The notes under the pieces were generated by a model. That model saw only the letters and a program-made list of their open reading frames with translations, did no database searches and had not been told where the DNA came from. Below are positions 25,718 through 34,759 of a stretch of DNA of 64,000 nucleotides, in pieces (within the stretch, counting starts at the first letter, position 1; every line of letters begins with the position of its first letter). The DNA is taken from contig JAOUEW010000002.1 of NCBI GenBank assembly GCA_029858505.1, positions 230,851-294,850 on the forward strand, written 5' to 3'. The stretch comes from Deltaproteobacteria bacterium (GTDB lineage Bacteria; SAR324; JACQKK01). The position numbers and the translations under genes were made by a program.

Positions 25718-27498
25718 AAGACCTGAAGAACCTGCTCACCCCAGACTCCGGGCCAGCCGGGGGGAATCCCCCGCTCTCTCCCCCTGGCCAAGTCAACCCC
25801 CGCATTCGGCTGGTGGTGACCCTGCTGGCCCTGGCCGGGCTGGTGATGGCCCTCCGGGCCTTTCATCTGATGGTGATTCAGCAGGGCCGGTTGTCGGGTT
25901 TGGCCCGCCAACAATACCAACGGGCCATGCAACTGGAGGGGCGCAGGGGCCCCATTCAGGACCGGGAGGGAGGAGCCCTGGCGGTTTCTTTGGCCAGCGA
26001 ATCCATTTTCATCAATCCCGCGCAGCTGACCGACACCGCGGGTGCGGCCTGGGCCCTGGCCCGGATACTGGGAATGGACCCCCGCCATTTAACCAACGAG
26101 CTCAGCCGGGATCGGGCGTTTGTGTGGGTGAAACGCCAAGCGGGGCCGGAGGAAGTTCGGCGGGTCAAAGCCTTGAATTTGGCGGGGGTGGGTTTTCTCA
26201 CCGAATACCGGCGGGTGTACCCCCGGCGAGAACTGGCTGGGGCCGTGGTGGGGTTCACGGGGGTGGACCACAACGGGCTGGCGGGGGTGGAGTACGCCTT
26301 TGATTCGGTGCTGCGGGGCACCCGGGTGGAGCGGCTGGTGGACCGCGATGCCCTGGGCCGCACCGTGGTGGCGGCCGGGGGCGGCGAACCCGACTCGGGG
26401 GGCAGCGTGCGGCTGACCCTGCATCCGGCCATTCAGTGGATTGCCGAACAGGAGTTGAACAAGGCCGTGGCCCAGCACGGGGCCCTGGGGGGGGTGGCGG
26501 TGGTGATGGATGTGTCCACGGGCGAAATCCTGGCCTTGGCCAACGCCCCAGGCTTCGACGCCAATCGTTTTCAAGAGTACTCCCCCGCCCACCTGGGGAA
26601 CCGCGCCGTGACCGACGGCTACGAGCCCGGCTCTACCTTTAAGATCATCACCCTGGCCGCGGCCCTGGAAGAAGAGGCGGTGACGCCAGATTTGAAATTG
26701 TTTTGCGAAAACGGCACCTTTCCGGTGGCCGACAGTGTGATCCACGATACGTCAGCCCATGGCTGGCTGGGGCTGGAGGACATGCTGGCGGTGTCTTCCA
26801 ACATTTGCATGGCCAAGGTGGGGATGATGATTCCCAAGCCGGCGTTTCACGATTACATGGAGGCCTTTGGGTTTGGCCAGCGGGCGGGGCTGTTTGTGGG
26901 ACAAGACGGCCGGGTGTGGTCGGCAGAGGCCACGGGAGACCTGCCGCCGCCCGAGAAGTGGACCCAGGTAGACTGGGCGGCGCTGTCGTTTGGCCATGGG
27001 CTGCTGGTGTCGCCGGTGCAAATGACCGCCGCGGTGAACACGGTGGCCGCCGGGGGAGAATGGGTGCGGCCCCGGCTGGTGGCTGAACTGCGCAACCGCC
27101 GGGGAGAAGAAATTTCCTTTGGCCAGGTCACCCGCCGCCGGGTGATTTCTCGCCAAACGGCGGCCTGGGTGGGGCACGCCATGACGGTGGTGGTGGAGCG
27201 GGGCACCGGCACCCAGGCCCAGGTGTACGGCTACCCCGTGGCGGGGAAAACCGGCACCACGGAAAAATTTGAATTCGAGGCCAAGGGATATTCCAAAACC
27301 CGGCAGATTGCTTCGTTCGCGGGGTTCCTGCCGGCCGACCACCCTCGCATCACCATCTTGGTGGTGGTGGAAGAACCCCAGGAGGGACGCTCCGGGGGCG
27401 CGGCGGCGGCTCCGGTATTCCGGGAGATCGCCCGCCGAACTCTGCCGCTGTTGGGGGTACCCCCCGTTGGAGCCCGGATGGCGGGCGGAAGGCCCTAA
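25714..27498 (+). CDS. ftsI: Septal peptidoglycan transpeptidase FtsI (PBP3)
   Basis: A class B penicillin-binding protein of 594 residues, crosslinking septal peptidoglycan. The ATG at 25714 overlaps the ftsL stop and is preferred over an upstream in-frame start. One N-terminal helix (about 29-49) is followed by the pedestal domain with GRRGPIQDREGGALAVS. Catalytic motifs are S307 in PGSTFKII, SxN as S361-S-N363 in VSSNICMAK, and KTGT starting at K512 in VAGKTGTTEK. In other genomes murE usually follows; here the convergent argC stop is only 4 bp away, so the dcw string ends abruptly. Confidence 0.96.
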   Translation: MKDLKNLLTPDSGPAGGNPPLSPPGQVNPRIRLVVTLLALAGLVMALRAFHLMVIQQGRLSGLARQQYQRAMQLEGRRGPIQDREGGALAVSLASESIFINPAQLTDTAGAAWALARILGMDPRHLTNELSRDRAFVWVKRQAGPEEVRRVKALNLAGVGFLTEYRRVYPRRELAGAVVGFTGVDHNGLAGVEYAFDSVLRGTRVERLVDRDALGRTVVAAGGGEPDSGGSVRLTLHPAIQWIAEQELNKAVAQHGALGGVAVVMDVSTGEILALANAPGFDANRFQEYSPAHLGNRAVTDGYEPGSTFKIITLAAALEEEAVTPDLKLFCENGTFPVADSVIHDTSAHGWLGLEDMLAVSSNICMAKVGMMIPKPAFHDYMEAFGFGQRAGLFVGQDGRVWSAEATGDLPPPEKWTQVDWAALSFGHGLLVSPVQMTAAVNTVAAGGEWVRPRLVAELRNRRGEEISFGQVTRRRVISRQTAAWVGHAMTVVVERGTGTQAQVYGYPVAGKTGTTEKFEFEAKGYSKTRQIASFAGFLPADHPRITILVVVEEPQEGRSGGAAAAPVFREIARRTLPLLGVPPVGARMAGGRP

Positions 27499-27501
27499 GG
27501 C

Positions 27502-28530
27502 TTACAGCAGCCCGGCGGTTTCTTCCAGCCCCAGCATCAAGTTCATGTTCTGCACCGCCTGCCCCGAAGCCCCCTTCAGCAAGTTGTCAATAGCCGTCAG
27601 CACCACCCAGTTTTTCCCCGTGGGATCTCCATGCAGGCTGATCACGCAGCGATTGGTGTGCTGGGCCATGCGCAACTCGGCGCCGTCTCCCTCTGGCAGC
27701 AACCGCACAAAGGGCTCTTTCTGGGCAAATGCCTGGTAGCGGGCGCGCAGTTCTTCTTTTGAGACCGCCCTTTGAAACCGCAGGTATATCGTACTTAGAA
27801 TTCCCCGAAACACCGGCAGCAGGTGGGGGGTGAAAATCACATCCCCCTGCTTTCCGGCCTGGTAGGGGGTCAGGTCGGAGAAATACTGGGCGATTTCGGG
27901 CAGGTGCTGGTGGGAAAACACCTTGTAGGCTTTGAAGTTCTCGTACACGGTGTGGAAACTGGTGGAGTCGTCCTCCACCCGCCCTCCCGCGCCAGACACC
28001 CCGGATTTGGCGTCGATGATGGGCGGGGAGGCGAGGTCACGGGCCAGTTCCCCCAGGGGCAGCAGCCCCAGCAGGGCGCCGGTGGGGTAACAGCCTGGGT
28101 TGGCCACCAACCTGGCCTGGGCCAGCTGGGCGCGGAAGGCCTCTGGCAGGCCAAACACCGCCTGGGCCATCAAAGCCGGGGGCGGGTGGGGCAGCTTGTA
28201 AAACGCTTTGAACACCTCTGGGTCCCGCAGGCGGAACACCCCCGACAAATCAATCACCCGCAGCCCTTGTTCCATCAACCGGGGGGCGGCCTCTAGGCTG
28301 GCTTGGTTGGGCACCGCCAGAAACACCACCTGGCAGCCGCTCAAGGGGGCATCGTGCCGCTGAAAGGTTAGGGAACAGCCCTCCAGTTCGGGGAATACAT
28401 CCGCCACCGGCTGCCCGGCGTATTTGCCAGAGGTCACGGTGGTTAGGGCCACTCCGGGGTGCCGGGTGAGCATGCGAATCAGTTCGAGGCCGGACAATCC
28501 CGCCGCCCCGATCACGGCGACCTGAGTCAT
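27502..28530 (-). CDS. argC: N-acetyl-gamma-glutamyl-phosphate reductase
   Basis: Third step of arginine biosynthesis: NADPH-dependent reduction of N-acetylglutamyl phosphate to the semialdehyde. The ATG at 28530 gives 342 residues starting MTQVAVIGAAGLSGLELIRML with the Rossmann motif; upstream in-frame starts add a non-homologous leader that crosses the divergent gene. The active-site Cys is C147 in VANPGCYPTGALL, and SGVSGAGG and HQHLPEIAQYF blocks follow. No other arg gene is adjacent. The stop codons of argC and ftsI are 3 bp apart. Confidence 0.96.
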   Translation of the reverse strand: MTQVAVIGAAGLSGLELIRMLTRHPGVALTTVTSGKYAGQPVADVFPELEGCSLTFQRHDAPLSGCQVVFLAVPNQASLEAAPRLMEQGLRVIDLSGVFRLRDPEVFKAFYKLPHPPPALMAQAVFGLPEAFRAQLAQARLVANPGCYPTGALLGLLPLGELARDLASPPIIDAKSGVSGAGGRVEDDSTSFHTVYENFKAYKVFSHQHLPEIAQYFSDLTPYQAGKQGDVIFTPHLLPVFRGILSTIYLRFQRAVSKEELRARYQAFAQKEPFVRLLPEGDGAELRMAQHTNRCVISLHGDPTGKNWVVLTAIDNLLKGASGQAVQNMNLMLGLEETAGLL

Positions 28531-28735
28531 GGGTTTTTCCTGGTGAGGGTGGAGGGTTTTTGTTCTGTTCTGCCTTGGAATCCCAGGGTATCCGGTTTTT
28601 TTGGAAAATAAACCTGGCTTCAATGAATCGCCATGGAGCCTCTGGCGCGGGATGAACGTTATAACTGTGTGGGGGAACGAGGAGGGGAAAAGGATTGGTG
28701 AGATTTCGTTAACCCCAGGCATCCGGGAGGAACCC

Positions 28736-30916
28736 ATGGCCCATCCCACACCCCCTCCAGGCAACGGTCATCCCGCGCAGCTCCTGACCCTGGCCACCCT
28801 GGCGGGGGGGAAAAAAAATATTCCATCACCCGGTGCGTTCACCCCGGAAACCGGTTGGCTGCAAGGGGCCCTGGAATCCCTGGAGCGCCAGACCCGGATG
28901 GGGTCGTTTCTGTGGCATATCCCCACCAACATGGTGGACTTAACCCCCCAATCTTTACGGTTGTTTGGCCTGCCCCCCCAATACCGCCAAGTACCGTTTT
29001 CTCAATACCTTTCGCAGGTGTACTTGCCGGACCAGGCCCGGGTGCTCGACACCATCCATCAAGTGATTGCCTCCAAGGTTCCCCTTAAGTTGGTGCACCG
29101 GATTGTGATGCCGGGGGGGGCGATTAAAACCATCCTGCTGCGGGGAGAGGTGGCCCTGGACCACCAGGGGAAAACCCTGGGCCTGTCCGGCATCATCCAA
29201 GACGCCGAGGAATGGCTCCGCACCGAAGGAAAACTGAAACTTTGGGAGAAAGCTTTTCAATCTTGCAAAGAAGGCATTCTGGTGACGGATGCCCGGTCGA
29301 TTATATTGGACGTGAACACGGCGTTTCTGTGGATTACCGGCTATACCCGGGAGGAAGCCCTGGGAAAAAATCCTTCTTTCATGAAGTCTGGCCTGCACGA
29401 CAAAGACTTTTACCGCCGCATGTGGCAGTCCATTCAAACCCACGACGGCTGGAGCGGAGAAATTTGGGACCGCAAAAAAAACGGCGAGGTGTTTCCCAAG
29501 TGGATCAACATCCAGGCCATCCGAGACATTACCGGAGAGGTGTCGAATTACATCGCGGTGTTTTCCGATTTATCGAAGGCCCGGGAGGCCGAGAAACAAC
29601 TGATGTTCCTGTCTCAGTTCGACCAGCTGACCAAACTGCCCAATCGGGCGCTGTTCATGGAACGGTTGCGCGACGCCATCCGCCGGGTGGGCGACAGCCA
29701 AAAAATGGCCGCGGTGCTGGCAGTGGATTTGGACGACTTCAAGGAAGTGACCGAAGTGATGGGCCACGACACCGGCGACGCGGTGCTGATGGAGGCCGCG
29801 AAGCGCGTTCAAGCCGTGGTGGGCGACAAGGGCTTGGTCAGCCGGCCGGGGGGCGATGAATTTTTGGTTCTGCTGGAGGATGGCGTCACGGTGGATTCTG
29901 CCACGGGATTGGCCCAGAAGGTGATCGGCGAGTTGTCGCGGCCGGTGTTTTTAGGGGGGCGGGATATTCAAATGGGGGCTTCGGCGGGAATTGGCATGTT
30001 TCCGTTTGACGGTGAGGATGAGTCGTCGCTGTTAAGCCATGCCGACGCGGCCTTGGCCCAGGCCAAGCGGGAAGGGGGCGGGGTGTTTCGCCTGTACGCC
30101 CCAGAATTGATGAACCGGGTTACCCAGCGAAAAGAACAGGTGGCCTTGCTGCGCCGGGCCCTGGCCAACCAAGAGTTTGAACTGCATTACCAGCCCAAGC
30201 TCGATTTAAAATCCAAGGGGATTACCGGCATGGAGGTGCTGGTGCGCTGGAACAACCCGGAGTTTGGTTTGATTGGCCCCGATCAATTTATTCCGCTGGC
30301 GGAGGAAACCGGCCTGATTATGCCCCTGGGAGAGTGGATTCTTTCCACCGCCTGCGCTCAGGTGGAATCTTGGCGCCAGGGGGGGATGGGTTCCCTGCGG
30401 GTCGCGGTGAATATGTCGAGCCGCCAGTTTGAAACCCTGGACCCCACCGACATCGTTCGCCGGGTGCTGCGAGAAACCGCCCTGCCGCCCGAGGCGTTGG
30501 AACTGGAACTGACCGAAAGCGTGGTGATGAGCAACGCCAAGCGCAACGTGGCCACCATGAACGGCTTTCGCCGGATGGGAATTCATTTGTCGATGGATGA
30601 CTTTGGGACGGGATATTCGTCTCTTAGTTACTTGAAAAAATTCCCGCTGAATTCGTTGAAAATTGACAAGTCCTTTGTCACGGACATTGACTCGAACCCG
30701 GATGACCTGGCCATTGCCGAAACCATTATCGCCATTGGTCACACCTTGAACCTGAAGGTGGTGGCCGAGGGGGTGGAAAAACAGGAGCAGTTGGAACTGC
30801 TGGAAAGCAAGGGCTGTGATTCGGTGCAGGGGTATTTGGTAAGCCACCCCCTGCCCCCAGAGCGGTTTGAGACGTGGATGGCCGACATGAACGGAAAGGG
30901 CTGGCGGGTGAAATAG
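28736..30916 (+). CDS. PAS-PAS-GGDEF-EAL c-di-GMP signalling protein
   Basis: A 726-residue soluble protein. The ATG at 28736 has a perfect GGAGG 5 nt upstream, so upstream starts (28601) are rejected. Two PAS-like regions lie at about 40-155 and 165-290 (ILVTDARSIILDVNTAFLWI and GYTREEALGKNPSFMKSG). The GGDEF domain has an intact active-site loop SRPGGDEFLVLL (372-376) but no RxxD inhibitory site. The EAL domain begins MEVLVRW (EVL at 500-502) and has NMSSRQF, LELELTES, MDDFGTGYSSLSYL, LKIDKSFV and AEGVE, so all metal-coordinating residues look present. It is therefore probably a bifunctional cyclase/phosphodiesterase, or a GTP-regulated phosphodiesterase. It is divergent from argC. Confidence 0.95.
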   Translation: MAHPTPPPGNGHPAQLLTLATLAGGKKNIPSPGAFTPETGWLQGALESLERQTRMGSFLWHIPTNMVDLTPQSLRLFGLPPQYRQVPFSQYLSQVYLPDQARVLDTIHQVIASKVPLKLVHRIVMPGGAIKTILLRGEVALDHQGKTLGLSGIIQDAEEWLRTEGKLKLWEKAFQSCKEGILVTDARSIILDVNTAFLWITGYTREEALGKNPSFMKSGLHDKDFYRRMWQSIQTHDGWSGEIWDRKKNGEVFPKWINIQAIRDITGEVSNYIAVFSDLSKAREAEKQLMFLSQFDQLTKLPNRALFMERLRDAIRRVGDSQKMAAVLAVDLDDFKEVTEVMGHDTGDAVLMEAAKRVQAVVGDKGLVSRPGGDEFLVLLEDGVTVDSATGLAQKVIGELSRPVFLGGRDIQMGASAGIGMFPFDGEDESSLLSHADAALAQAKREGGGVFRLYAPELMNRVTQRKEQVALLRRALANQEFELHYQPKLDLKSKGITGMEVLVRWNNPEFGLIGPDQFIPLAEETGLIMPLGEWILSTACAQVESWRQGGMGSLRVAVNMSSRQFETLDPTDIVRRVLRETALPPEALELELTESVVMSNAKRNVATMNGFRRMGIHLSMDDFGTGYSSLSYLKKFPLNSLKIDKSFVTDIDSNPDDLAIAETIIAIGHTLNLKVVAEGVEKQEQLELLESKGCDSVQGYLVSHPLPPERFETWMADMNGKGWRVK

Positions 30917-30936
30917 GGGGGCTGCCAAAGCGTGGG

Positions 30937-31236
30937 TTAAAACTTGCCGAACAGGGTTTCTAATTTTTTGCGGGCGGCGTCTTGGGCGGGTTGATCTCCT
31001 GGCTTTCCTGGGTTGGTCAGCAGGCGGAAATCATCACAAAAGTTGGCCTGTTCTTTTTCCTTCACGGGTTCAATGGAGGGCTCGCGGCAGCTGTTGGCCG
31101 CTTTGGGGTCGTACCACTGGCACTGGCGGCAGGAATGCAGGTCCGCCAGGCATGCCGGGCAGCTTTCCCGGCGGCCCAAAGGCAGCGGTGGGGTTAGGGC
31201 TTTTCCGCACTTCCAGCAGTGAATGTCCGCGCTCAT
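30937..31236 (-). CDS. Small Cys-rich zinc-ribbon-like protein
   Basis: A 99-residue protein with an N-terminal CWKCG, then CPACLADLHSCRQC, WYDPKAANSCREPSIEPVKE and KEQANFCDDFRLL. The four CxxC-type pairs (two CxxC units plus two single Cys) suggest a structural Zn site. The block C-x-x-Y-D-P...C-R-E-P...E-x-V...K-E-x-A-N-F-C-D-x-F recurs in a conserved but uncharacterised family that I recognise only as a pattern. The rest is a charged helix ending KKLETLFGKF. It is convergent with the GGDEF-EAL gene, 20 bp apart. Function unknown. Confidence 0.75.
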   Translation of the reverse strand: MSADIHCWKCGKALTPPLPLGRRESCPACLADLHSCRQCQWYDPKAANSCREPSIEPVKEKEQANFCDDFRLLTNPGKPGDQPAQDAARKKLETLFGKF

Positions 31237-31487
31237 GGTGATTTCCCTTTGCAGCCGAAAAGTCTCCCTAGCCCCTGCCTAACGTGTTTTTCCTAATCCA
31301 TGTTTTCCATGGGGGGCGTTCCTCCCTTTTTCTCAATATCACCAATCTTCTCAATTACCCCAACCCCCGTAAAAAAACTTGATGTTGCCAAGGTTTCAAT
31401 CCGTGTGGGGTACAGTTTCTCATCCAACCCTCACAGAATATCTCCCCAACATCCAGGTGACAGGGCTTTCCGCTCCTCCCCAAAACT

Positions 31488-31808
31488 CTAGTTCTCCATC
31501 TGCCCGGTTTGCTCGCCCAATTGCCGCAGAGAGCGAAACGTATAGAGCCCAGTTCCATGGCCGTCGCTCCAGTGCAGCCGCAGGGCATAGTTCCCCACGT
31601 AGTCGGCCCGTTTCAAGTGAATGTCTGGGGGAATGGTGGCGGGGTCCAGGGTTTTCTGGCCGCTCAATTCATCCACGCAGGCGGCGCAGGGGCAGGCATC
31701 CCGCAGGGGCAGGTAAGGAATGCGGTGGGTCACCCCGTCTTTCCATTGAATCACCAGCCGGTCATCAAATCGAATGTCGGCTGGTTTGTGGCGTTTGGTG
31801 TTTTCCAT
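31488..31808 (-). CDS. DUF971 (GBBH-like N-terminal domain) protein
   Basis: A 106-residue protein whose ATG overlaps the stop of the thioesterase gene (ATGA), so the longer frame is rejected. The DUF971 fold is recognised by IRFDDRLVIQWKDGVTHRIP, PLRDACPCAACVDELSGQ (three Cys and an Arg/Asp), and GNYALRLHWSDGHGTGLYTF. The Cys cluster and the late His-Asp region are the conserved features of this domain, found alone in bacteria or at the N-terminus of gamma-butyrobetaine hydroxylase. It has been linked by gene context to Fe-S assembly factors elsewhere; no such gene is here. Confidence 0.85.
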   Translation of the reverse strand: MENTKRHKPADIRFDDRLVIQWKDGVTHRIPYLPLRDACPCAACVDELSGQKTLDPATIPPDIHLKRADYVGNYALRLHWSDGHGTGLYTFRSLRQLGEQTGQMEN

Positions 31809-32302
31809 CACGGTTGTTCTTCCGTTAAGGTGTTGGACTGGGGCTTTTGGTCTCCATTGGTTAAAATTCGGAACACCGCCATACCAGTGGCCAGCAGTTG
31901 GTTTTCCATGTCGAGAAATTCCATGCGGCAGGTGGCCAGAGACTTCCCCCGGCGCAGCACCTCCGCGCGGCACACAAAGCGTTCTCCCCGGCCCATCCGC
32001 AAAAAGTCGGCCCGCATGTCTACGGTGGTCAGGTCCTTCATGTGGCGGAAGGATTCCATGGAAGACACCACCGCCGCCCCGGCGGCCACGTCCATCATGG
32101 TCATGATGACCCCCCCGTGCACGGCCCCCAAAAAGAAATTGCCCATCAGGTCCGGGCGGTTTTCCACCCCCAACTCCACCCGCCCGTGTTCCACCTTCAG
32201 CACCTTCACCCCCACCAACCGATTAAAGGGAATCATTTCCTCCAAAATGTTCCGGGCCAAAGCCTCTTCCCGGTTGGGCTGAACTTCCGTCGGGCTTCCC
32301 AT
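31808..32302 (-). CDS. PaaI-type hotdog-fold acyl-CoA thioesterase
   Basis: A 164-residue single hotdog domain. The family blocks are IPFNRLVGVKVLKVEHGRV, FFLGAVHGGVIMTMMDVAAG (the HGG helix containing the catalytic Asp), TTVDMRADFLRMGRG and ATCRMEFLDMENQLLATGMA. This matches YigI/PaaI-type thioesterases that hydrolyse acyl-CoA esters. The C-terminus has a short hydrophilic tail. It is translationally coupled to the DUF971 gene and 41 bp downstream of thrC, so the three may form one minus-strand unit. Confidence 0.88.
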   Translation of the reverse strand: MGSPTEVQPNREEALARNILEEMIPFNRLVGVKVLKVEHGRVELGVENRPDLMGNFFLGAVHGGVIMTMMDVAAGAAVVSSMESFRHMKDLTTVDMRADFLRMGRGERFVCRAEVLRRGKSLATCRMEFLDMENQLLATGMAVFRILTNGDQKPQSNTLTEEQP

Positions 32303-32342
32303 GCACAGACTCTCTCAAAGGGATGAAAGGGCAGGATCCTGG

Positions 32343-33761
32343 TCAGGGTGTTTTGCCCGCCAGGGTTTGCCGCATGAAGGCTTCTACGGCATCTGCGTTG
32401 GCCGGCATCACATGCTTGCGGGCGGGCAGGTGGTCTAACTGAGCAATGGCCGGCGGCACGGGGGGCGGAAAGCCCACCGCCCGCTGAATGGCTTCGCCAA
32501 ACTTGGCTGGATGGGCCGTGGCCATGCACATCACCGGCGCTTCCCCAGTTTGGCTTAAATGGTCCAAGGCCGCCCGGAACCCCACGGCGGTGTGAGGGTC
32601 CAGCAAGTAACCGTGATCCCGATGAACCTCTCGGATGGTTTCCAGAATGGCCTCATCCTCCACCGAAGAAGACGAAAATTCTCCCCGCATTTTATCCAAG
32701 GCCTCAGGGGGCAGGGTAAGCCGACCGGTGCGGTCGAAGTCCTCCAGCCAGCGGCGCAGCAGGGCGCTGTCTCGCCCGGCCAGTTCAAACAAATAGCGCT
32801 CAAAATTGCTGGCCACTTGAATATCCATGGAGGGGCTGATGGTGTGAACCGTGGACAGTTTGCGGTATTCGCCCTGGGTTAAAAAACTGTGCAGGTTGTT
32901 GTTGGCGTTTACCGCCAGCAGCAACCGGCCCACGGGCAAGCCCATGGCCCTTGCCATGTGACCCGCCAAAATATGGCCAAAGTTTCCGGTGGGAACGGAA
33001 AACCAAGCGGGGTCCCCCATCTTCATGCCGGGGTGCATGGCCAACATGCGGAAGTAGCCATGGAAGAAGTACACCGTCTGCACCATCACCCGCACCCAGT
33101 TGATGGAATTCACCGCTCCCAGCTGGGCTTCTTCGCGGAAGGCGGGGCGGCTGAACAGGGTTTTCACGATGGCCTGGGCGTCATCGAAGGAACCTTCCAG
33201 GGCCAGGTTGTGAACGTTGGGGTCGGTGACGGTGGTCATCTGTCGTTCCTGCACAGGGGTCACCCGCCCGTTGGGGTGCAGAATGAACACCTCAATTCGT
33301 TCTTTTCCCCGCAGGGCGTGGATGGCCGCGCTGCCGGTGTCTCCCGAGGTTGCCCCCAGCACGGTTAAGTGCCCGCCGGTTTCTTTCAGCAGGTATTCAA
33401 ACAGGTTCCCCAGAAACTGCAGGGCCAAGTCTTTGAAGGCCAGGGTGGGTCCATAAAACTGCTCGGCCACGTACACCGGGCCCACCCGGCGCACAGGCAA
33501 AATGGCCGGGTCGGTGAACTTCAAATAACTTTTGTCCACCAACTCGCGCAACACATGGGGGGGAATTTCATCCCCCGTAAACAAGGAGAGAATCTCTTTG
33601 CATAGTTCTGTGTAGGGCAGGGCGGCCCAGGCCGACAGGCGGTGCTCTACCCGGGGCAGGTGTTCTGGGATGAACAAGCCACCATCTTCGGCCAGACCGG
33701 CCAGCACGGTGGAGCGGAATCCGCGGGCAGGGCTTTGGCCCCGCGTGCTCATGTAATTCAT
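32343..33761 (-). CDS. thrC: Threonine synthase
   Basis: PLP enzyme converting O-phosphohomoserine to threonine. 472 residues, the long type. It starts MNYMSTRGQSPARGFRSTVL with the usual AEDGGLFIPEHLP next. The Schiff-base lysine is K110 in GPTLAFKDLALQ; GATSGDTGSAAIHAL is the phosphate-binding loop, and SVPTGNFGHILAGHMARAMG is also diagnostic. The gene is divergent from the fur-like gene across 291 bp. asd, in the same pathway, lies about 8 kb away but no hom or thrB is in the window. Confidence 0.96.
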   Translation of the reverse strand: MNYMSTRGQSPARGFRSTVLAGLAEDGGLFIPEHLPRVEHRLSAWAALPYTELCKEILSLFTGDEIPPHVLRELVDKSYLKFTDPAILPVRRVGPVYVAEQFYGPTLAFKDLALQFLGNLFEYLLKETGGHLTVLGATSGDTGSAAIHALRGKERIEVFILHPNGRVTPVQERQMTTVTDPNVHNLALEGSFDDAQAIVKTLFSRPAFREEAQLGAVNSINWVRVMVQTVYFFHGYFRMLAMHPGMKMGDPAWFSVPTGNFGHILAGHMARAMGLPVGRLLLAVNANNNLHSFLTQGEYRKLSTVHTISPSMDIQVASNFERYLFELAGRDSALLRRWLEDFDRTGRLTLPPEALDKMRGEFSSSSVEDEAILETIREVHRDHGYLLDPHTAVGFRAALDHLSQTGEAPVMCMATAHPAKFGEAIQRAVGFPPPVPPAIAQLDHLPARKHVMPANADAVEAFMRQTLAGKTP

Positions 33762-33898
33762 CGTTGGAAATGGGCTCCAGTGATATAGGCTTTAGGGTGA
33801 AGGGCACAAGCACCCATCATACCGGCGGTGGTCTGCCAAAGCCAACCACCCCTTTGGTGACAAGGTCACAAATAAGACGCTCAAATGGTTGTTTAGGA

Positions 33899-33935
33899 AT
33901 GATTATTGTAAAAAGCATTGTAATCATGCTATTTT
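33899..33935 (+). promoter_or_regulatory. Promoter with Fur/PerR-like palindrome upstream of the fur-like gene
   Basis: ATGATTA (33899-33905) and TAATCAT (33921-33927) form an inverted repeat with 15-nt spacing; the sequence between repeats ATTGTAA. Within it TTGTAA (33906-33911) and TATTTT (33930-33935), 18 nt apart, could serve as -35 and -10. The arms resemble half-sites of Fur-family operators (TGATAAT-like). Overlap of promoter and palindrome suggests autoregulation, which is inference. Confidence 0.45.
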
Positions 33936-34052
33936 AGATCGTATTTGTTTATTTCATTGACATTTCAGCCGATTGTAGTAAAACTGAGCAAAGAAGGTTG
34001 TTCTTTAAGCATTCAAGTTTCTATTTTTCAACCATTCAAGGACGAGGGCCCC

Positions 34053-34517
34053 ATGATGATGGAACCGGCAGAAATCAATCAAATGATTGAAACCTTCCCT
34101 ACCCGCTGCCGGGCAGCCGGGCTGAAGGTAACGCCACAACGGGTGGCCGCGTTTTCCATGCTGGCTCATTCCGATGCCCATCCCACGGCGGAAGACGTAT
34201 ACATGGCTATTCGCCACCAAATTCCCGCGGTATCTTTGGGAACGGTTTACAAAATTTTGGACACCCTGCACCAGCGGGGTTTCTTGCGCAAGGTGGCCAC
34301 CCAGGGCCAAACCGCCCGCTACGATGCCCGCCTGACCCCCCACCAACACGGTGTTTGCACCGAGTGCGGCACCCTGGTGGACCTGCCCGCTGAAACCATG
34401 CCCGCGGCCTTATGGGACATCCCCAAAAGCGCGGGGTTCCATGCCGAAGCCTGCGAAGTGTTGTTTCAAGGCACCTGCGCTCATTGTGCCGACGCCAAAG
34501 CCAGCAGGGCTTCGTAG
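34053..34517 (+). CDS. Fur-family regulator, PerR-like
   Basis: A 154-residue winged-helix regulator. The ATG at 34053 follows GAGG by 5-6 nt; the longer frame from 33945 is rejected. DNA-binding half: LKVTPQRVAAFSMLAHSDAHPTAEDVY, then SLGTVYKILDTLHQRGFLRK. C-terminal metal half: RYDARLTPHQHGVCTECG (Asp, His-x-His, first CxxC) and the final CAHC, so a structural Zn(Cys)4 site and a regulatory site with Asp/His ligands are visible. This arrangement fits the PerR branch that senses peroxide by His oxidation, though Fur or Zur-like roles are not excluded. The AT-rich promoter with palindrome upstream supports self-repression. Confidence 0.92.
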   Translation: MMMEPAEINQMIETFPTRCRAAGLKVTPQRVAAFSMLAHSDAHPTAEDVYMAIRHQIPAVSLGTVYKILDTLHQRGFLRKVATQGQTARYDARLTPHQHGVCTECGTLVDLPAETMPAALWDIPKSAGFHAEACEVLFQGTCAHCADAKASRAS

Positions 34518-34617
34518 CCAGCGGCGGGTGGTTGGCTTATCCAAAAATAAAATCTTCCGTAAAAATTTCGATAAAATTTGCTGTAAAATGATGGACAGTA
34601 AAAATAAATCAAACAAA

Positions 34618-34652
34618 ACGGCCCGTGGGGAATCCCGCGGGCCGTTTTTTTG
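34618..34652 (+). terminator. Intrinsic terminator of the fur-like gene
   Basis: Stem ACGGCCCG (34618-34625) and CGGGCCGT (34638-34645), with a 12-nt loop that can itself pair (GGG/CCC), followed by TTTTTTT. It lies 100 bp after the fur-like stop and before rarA. Confidence 0.93.
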
Positions 34653-34759
34653 TTTTTTGTGTATCTGGATGGGGTGATCTCCCTAAGGTTTTTTAGTGTT
34701 TGTCACGTTGTGTTGCTTTTTTAAGGGCTGGCTGGCTTAAAATCTGGTAATTGTTCTCC

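Noticed and set aside
31393-31402. GTTTCAATCC, which resembles a common CRISPR repeat end
   Set aside because: It occurs once, with no second copy at spacer distance and no cas gene in the window.
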